Of a stretch of 59,941 bases of DNA, positions 56,704 through 59,941 are shown one piece after another. Origin of the DNA: Variovorax soli NBRC 106424. Its GTDB lineage: Bacteria > Pseudomonadota > Gammaproteobacteria > Burkholderiales > Burkholderiaceae_C. Position numbers and translations under genes: made by a program. The notes beneath the pieces were generated by a model. It did no database searches. It was not told the DNA's origin and was given only the letters and a program-made list of their open reading frames with translations. Location: the NCBI RefSeq assembly GCF_001591385.1, contig NZ_BCUU01000022.1:1-59941 (forward strand), read 5' to 3'. The stretch's first letter is position 1; every line of letters starts with the position of its first letter.

Positions 56704-57714
56704 ATGTCCATCCAACGCAGAAGCATCCTTCGCGGCGGCGCCGCGCTGGCCGCCACGGCGGCCTCCGGTCTCGCCTTGCCCGCCTGGGCACAGGCGCGCA
56801 CCAAGGTCAATGTCGGCTACCTGCACACGCCGGCGGTCGACGGGCAGATCTGGCTGGGCCAGGAAATGGGCACCTTCGCCAAGCAGGGCCTGGACCTGCA
56901 ACTGCGCCAGTTCACCACCGGCCTCGAGCTTTTCCAGGCGATGGTGGGCGGCAGCCTGGACGTGCTGGCCACCGGCGCCGTGCTGTCGAACTTTCCGGCG
57001 CGCGGGCAGGGCAAGGTCTTTCTCATCAACAACATCGAATACGCCACGGCGCAGCTGTGGGTGCGCCCGGAGGCGGGCATCAAGACACTGGCCGACCTGA
57101 AGGGCAAGCAGATCTCCACCACCACCGGCACCACCGCGCACGTGTTCCTGGACCGTGCGCTGCGCTCGGTGTCGCTGGACCCGGCCAAGGACGTGCGCAT
57201 CGTCAATCAGCGCATGTCGGAGGCGGTGACCTCCTTCATCTCGGGGGCGGTGCCCGCGGTGGCGCTGTGGTCGCCCTTCGACACCACGGTGCGCGAGAAG
57301 GTCCCCGGTGCCGTGAAGGTCATCGACGCCTCGGCCTTCTTCCCGCAGGCGGCCATCGTCGGCGGCTGGGCGGCGCGCAACGACTTCTTCGAGAAGAACA
57401 AGCCGGTGCTGGGCAAGATCATCGCCGGCTGGCTGCCGGCGAACGAGCGCATGTTCAGCGACCCGGACGGCGCTGCCACTGCGCTGCAGAAGTCGCAGTA
57501 CAAGGAAGTGCCGCTGGACCAGTTCAAGGAGCAGTTCAAGGCCAGCAAGTACTACTCGTCGGCCGACTGGCGCACCAAGTACGCCGACGGCACGGTGACC
57601 AACTGGCTGCAGCAGGTGACCGACTTCTTCGTCTCCAACGCGAACATCCAGAACGCGCTGACGGCCAGGCAGTACTTCGATCCGTCGCTGTTCACGGCCC
57701 AGGTCAAGGCTTGA
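56704..57714 (+). CDS. NitT/TauT-type ABC binding protein (GntR cluster)
   Basis: A 336-residue periplasmic binding protein. The N-terminus MSIQRRSILRGGAALAATAA has a twin-arginine-like signal, cleaved after PAWAQA. The mature protein follows the SsuA/TauA pattern: KVNVGYLHTPAVDGQIWLGQ, MGTFAKQGLDLQLRQFTTGL, LADLKGKQISTTTGTTAHVF and SGAVPAVALWSPFDTTV. The ligand is unknown; aliphatic sulfonates, aromatic carboxylates or pyrimidines are carried by relatives. The neighbouring enolase-superfamily enzyme suggests a carboxylate. Confidence 0.9.
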   Translation: MSIQRRSILRGGAALAATAASGLALPAWAQARTKVNVGYLHTPAVDGQIWLGQEMGTFAKQGLDLQLRQFTTGLELFQAMVGGSLDVLATGAVLSNFPARGQGKVFLINNIEYATAQLWVRPEAGIKTLADLKGKQISTTTGTTAHVFLDRALRSVSLDPAKDVRIVNQRMSEAVTSFISGAVPAVALWSPFDTTVREKVPGAVKVIDASAFFPQAAIVGGWAARNDFFEKNKPVLGKIIAGWLPANERMFSDPDGAATALQKSQYKEVPLDQFKEQFKASKYYSSADWRTKYADGTVTNWLQQVTDFFVSNANIQNALTARQYFDPSLFTAQVKA

Positions 57715-57718
57715 CGGG

Positions 57719-59344
57719 ATGAGCGTGCCGGCAGCGGAAGGCTTCGACTACATCATCGTCGGCGGCGGCTCCGCCGGCTGCGTGCTGGCCAACCGCCTGA
57801 GCGCCGACCCACGGCGGCGCGTGCTGCTGCTGGAGGCTGGCAGCGCCAGCCGGCATTTCTGGCTTCGGCTGCCGGTGGGCTATTTCCGCTCGATCTACGA
57901 CACGCGCTTTTCCTGGCAGTTCGAGACCGAGCCGCAAGCCGAGACCGGCGGGCGGCGCATCGTGTGGCCGCGCGGCAAGGTGCTGGGCGGCTCCAGCGCC
58001 ATCAACGGTTTGATCTACATCCGCGGCCAGCGCGCCGATTTCGACGACTGGGCGCGCGCTGCCGGAGGCTCCGCCGCCACGGGTTGGAGCTACCGCGAGC
58101 TCTTGCCCTTCTTCAAGAAATCCGAGCGCTACGACGGCGGCGAAACCGAGTTCCATGGCGGCTCGGGCGAGTTGCGCGTGTCGGACCTGCGCAATGACCA
58201 TCCCTACTGCGCCGCATGGCTGGCGGCCGGCGCGCAGGCGGGCTTTGCCAGCAGCGACGACTTCAACGGCGCGCAGGACGAAGGCCTGGGCGCCTACCAG
58301 CTCACGCTGGGCGGGCGCTGGCGCTGCGATGCGGCCACTGCCTTCCTGGCGCCGGTGCGGCACCGCGCGAACCTGCAGATCCGCTGCGGCGTGCAGGTCA
58401 GCCGCGTATTGATCGAGGGGGGGCGCGCCGTGGGCGTTGAATGGGCGGGCGAAGACGGCCAGCCTGCGAGCGCGCGAGCCGACGCGGAGGTCATCCTCTC
58501 CGCCGGCGCCTTGCAGACGCCGCAGCTGCTTCAGCTCTCGGGCATCGGCCCGGCCGACGCCCTGCGTGCGCTGGGCATCGGGGTGCAAGCCGATGCGCCC
58601 GAGGTCGGCGCCAACCTGCAGGACCACTACCAGGCGCGCGTCATCGTCAAGCTGCGACAGCGCCTGTCGCTCAACGACCAGGTGCGCAGCCCGCTGGGCC
58701 TGGCGAAGATGGGCGCGCAGTGGCTGTTCCAGCAGCGCGGACCGCTCACCGTCGGCGCGGGGCAGGTCGGCGGCATGGTGCGCACGGCAGCGGCCAAGGA
58801 CCGCCGCGCCGATGTGCTCTTCAACGTGATGCCGCTGTCGGTCGACAAGCCGGGCGATGCGCTGCACGGGTTCTCGGGCTTTTCCGCCTCGGCCGCCCAA
58901 TGCCGGCCCGAGTCGCGCGGCAGCGTCATGCTGCGCAGCGCCGACCCCGCGGCGCCGCCGCGCATCGTCACCAACTACCTCACCGAGCCGCACGATGTGA
59001 AAGTGCTGGTGGAGGGGCTGAAGATGCTGCGCGAGATCTACGCCCAGCCGCCCTTTCGCGACCTGGTGACGGGCGAGGAATACCTCCCCGGAAACGGCGT
59101 GCGGGACGACGCCCAGCTGGCGCGCTTCGCGCGCGAGAAGGGCGGCACGGTATTCCATCCCGTGGGCACCTGCCGCATGGGCGGCGACGGGCGCTCGGTG
59201 GTCGATGCGCAATTGCGCGTGCGCGGCATCGAGCGCCTGCGCGTGATCGACGCCTCCATCATACCGGCGATGACCTCGGCCAACACCAATGCCGCCGCCA
59301 TCGTCATCGGGGAGAAGGGCGCCGATCTCGTGCTGGCCGGCTGA
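57719..59344 (+). CDS. GMC-family FAD oxidoreductase (choline dehydrogenase-like)
   Basis: A 541-residue flavoenzyme. The N-terminal FAD motif is DYIIVGGGSAGCVLANRLSA, followed by the GMC signatures WPRGKVLGGSSAINGLIYIR and VILSAGALQTPQLLQLSGIG. The active-site His is in VFHPVGTCRMGGD, and NTNAAAIVIGEKGADL closes the FAD domain. GMC enzymes oxidize alcohols such as choline, polyethylene glycol or sugars, often passing electrons to the membrane. It starts 5 bases after the binding-protein stop, so it is part of the importer operon and probably acts on the imported compound or a product of it. Confidence 0.93.
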   Translation: MSVPAAEGFDYIIVGGGSAGCVLANRLSADPRRRVLLLEAGSASRHFWLRLPVGYFRSIYDTRFSWQFETEPQAETGGRRIVWPRGKVLGGSSAINGLIYIRGQRADFDDWARAAGGSAATGWSYRELLPFFKKSERYDGGETEFHGGSGELRVSDLRNDHPYCAAWLAAGAQAGFASSDDFNGAQDEGLGAYQLTLGGRWRCDAATAFLAPVRHRANLQIRCGVQVSRVLIEGGRAVGVEWAGEDGQPASARADAEVILSAGALQTPQLLQLSGIGPADALRALGIGVQADAPEVGANLQDHYQARVIVKLRQRLSLNDQVRSPLGLAKMGAQWLFQQRGPLTVGAGQVGGMVRTAAAKDRRADVLFNVMPLSVDKPGDALHGFSGFSASAAQCRPESRGSVMLRSADPAAPPRIVTNYLTEPHDVKVLVEGLKMLREIYAQPPFRDLVTGEEYLPGNGVRDDAQLARFAREKGGTVFHPVGTCRMGGDGRSVVDAQLRVRGIERLRVIDASIIPAMTSANTNAAAIVIGEKGADLVLAG

Positions 59345-59438
59345 TCCCTGTTGCGGCCGCGCGGCGATGCGGCCTTGGCTGATTGACAGAAGCGGCGAAT
59401 CGCGGCCTCATGCCCGCATGCCTCGGAGCCCTTTCATC

Positions 59439-59941
59439 ATGAAGAAACAACAAGAACAAGACCATCCGTCCTTTCGCTGGCGGTGGCGCCTGACGCAAGG
59501 CGTGGCGGCCGGACTGCTGGCCCTGCCGCTGGGCGCATTGGCACAGCAAGCCTTCACGCGCGCCGGCGTCAGCCTGATGGCGGGGCCCGGCAACAGCTAC
59601 CCGGTGGTCGCCATGCTCGGCGAAGGCCAGCCGGTGGATGTGATGGGCTGCACCCGCGGCTACGGCTGGTGCGATGTCGTGCTGCCCGACGGCCTGCGCG
59701 GATGGCTCTACGCGGCGGTGCTCGAGTATCCCTACCAGGGAACGCCGGTGCCGCTGCCGGGCTATGCCGCGGTCATCGGCGTGCCGATCATCACTTTCAC
59801 CATCGGCAGCTACTGGGGGCGCTACTACCGGGACCGGCCGTGGTACCCCGAGCCGCGCTGGTGGGGCGGCCGCACGCCGCCGCCACCCACGCCGGGCTGG
59901 CGCCCGCCGCCGCCTTCGCGGCCCAGCTGGCAGCCGCATGC
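59439..59941 (+). CDS. Exported SH3-domain protein (cut by window edge)
   Basis: From the ATG at 59439 the frame stays open to the window end. The N-terminus (MKKQQEQDHPSFRWRWRLTQ, then GVAAGLLALPLGALAQ) is a signal peptide with a long polar start. A bacterial SH3 domain follows: TRAGVSLMAGPGNSYPVVAM, GEGQPVDVMGCTRGYGWCDV and GLRGWLYAAVLEYPYQG. A Tyr/Trp-rich segment and a Pro-rich tail (TPPPPTPGWRPPPP) run off the edge. SH3b domains usually bind cell-wall peptides. The 3' end is missing, so total length and any further domain are unknown. Confidence 0.75.
   Translation, partial: MKKQQEQDHPSFRWRWRLTQGVAAGLLALPLGALAQQAFTRAGVSLMAGPGNSYPVVAMLGEGQPVDVMGCTRGYGWCDVVLPDGLRGWLYAAVLEYPYQGTPVPLPGYAAVIGVPIITFTIGSYWGRYYRDRPWYPEPRWWGGRTPPPPTPGWRPPPPSRPSWQPH

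Overview
The window is a high-GC, gene-dense piece of a betaproteobacterial chromosome, most likely Comamonadaceae and close to Variovorax. The evidence is the strong G/C third-position bias, an orphan Bug/TctC binding protein, a GTP-type PEP carboxykinase, a methionine synthase whose homocysteine domain is a separate gene, many LysR regulators, and two families of short palindromic intergenic repeats. No rRNA, tRNA, CRISPR array or insertion sequence is visible. One gene is cut at each edge: minC at the left and an SH3-domain protein at the right.

Layout. 1-6.3 kb: minC, a RutG-type pyrimidine permease, a hotdog thioesterase, then a tight run of an AsmA-like protein, acetoacetyl-CoA synthetase and a YbaY-like lipoprotein. 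6.3-12.1 kb: an exported protein, a Crp/Fnr regulator, a 2OG-Fe(II) oxygenase, and a glutarate/lysine catabolic pair (gcdH plus a CoA-transferase) divergent from a LysR gene. 12.1-24 kb: two EamA exporters, a DUF1127 protein, a LysR regulator, an MBL-fold hydrolase, a zinc-ribbon/TAXI-binding-protein pair, a flavin reductase, an SpmA-SpmB fusion, dadA, phoD and a metallophosphoesterase. 24-37.2 kb: a 55-residue protein and a 176-residue membrane protein that share an unusual promoter element, a LysR-Bug pair, pckG with a small membrane protein in its upstream region, ilvA, a tandem AAA+ ATPase, an S41 peptidase, a MAPEG protein and recQ.

37.2-50.9 kb is a complete histidine-utilization (hut) island: a NitT/TauT-type ABC importer, hutC, hutH, hutU, a 5'-truncated IclR-like gene, a polar-amino-acid binding protein and permease without an ATPase, hutD, hutI, hutF and hutG. 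Together hutH-U-I-F-G encode the five-step route from histidine via urocanate and formylglutamate to glutamate plus formate. Three copies of the same HutC-type operator, TGTATAGACA, lie before the importer (two) and before hutH (one).

51-59.9 kb: a dinD pseudogene with one frameshift and one amber codon, the stand-alone MetH homocysteine-methyltransferase domain, and a GntR-controlled accessory cluster. That cluster has an enolase-superfamily enzyme with its GntR/UTRA regulator, divergent from a complete NitT/TauT ABC importer and a GMC oxidoreductase. Its substrate cannot be read from the sequence, and it is the best candidate here for an undescribed catabolic system.
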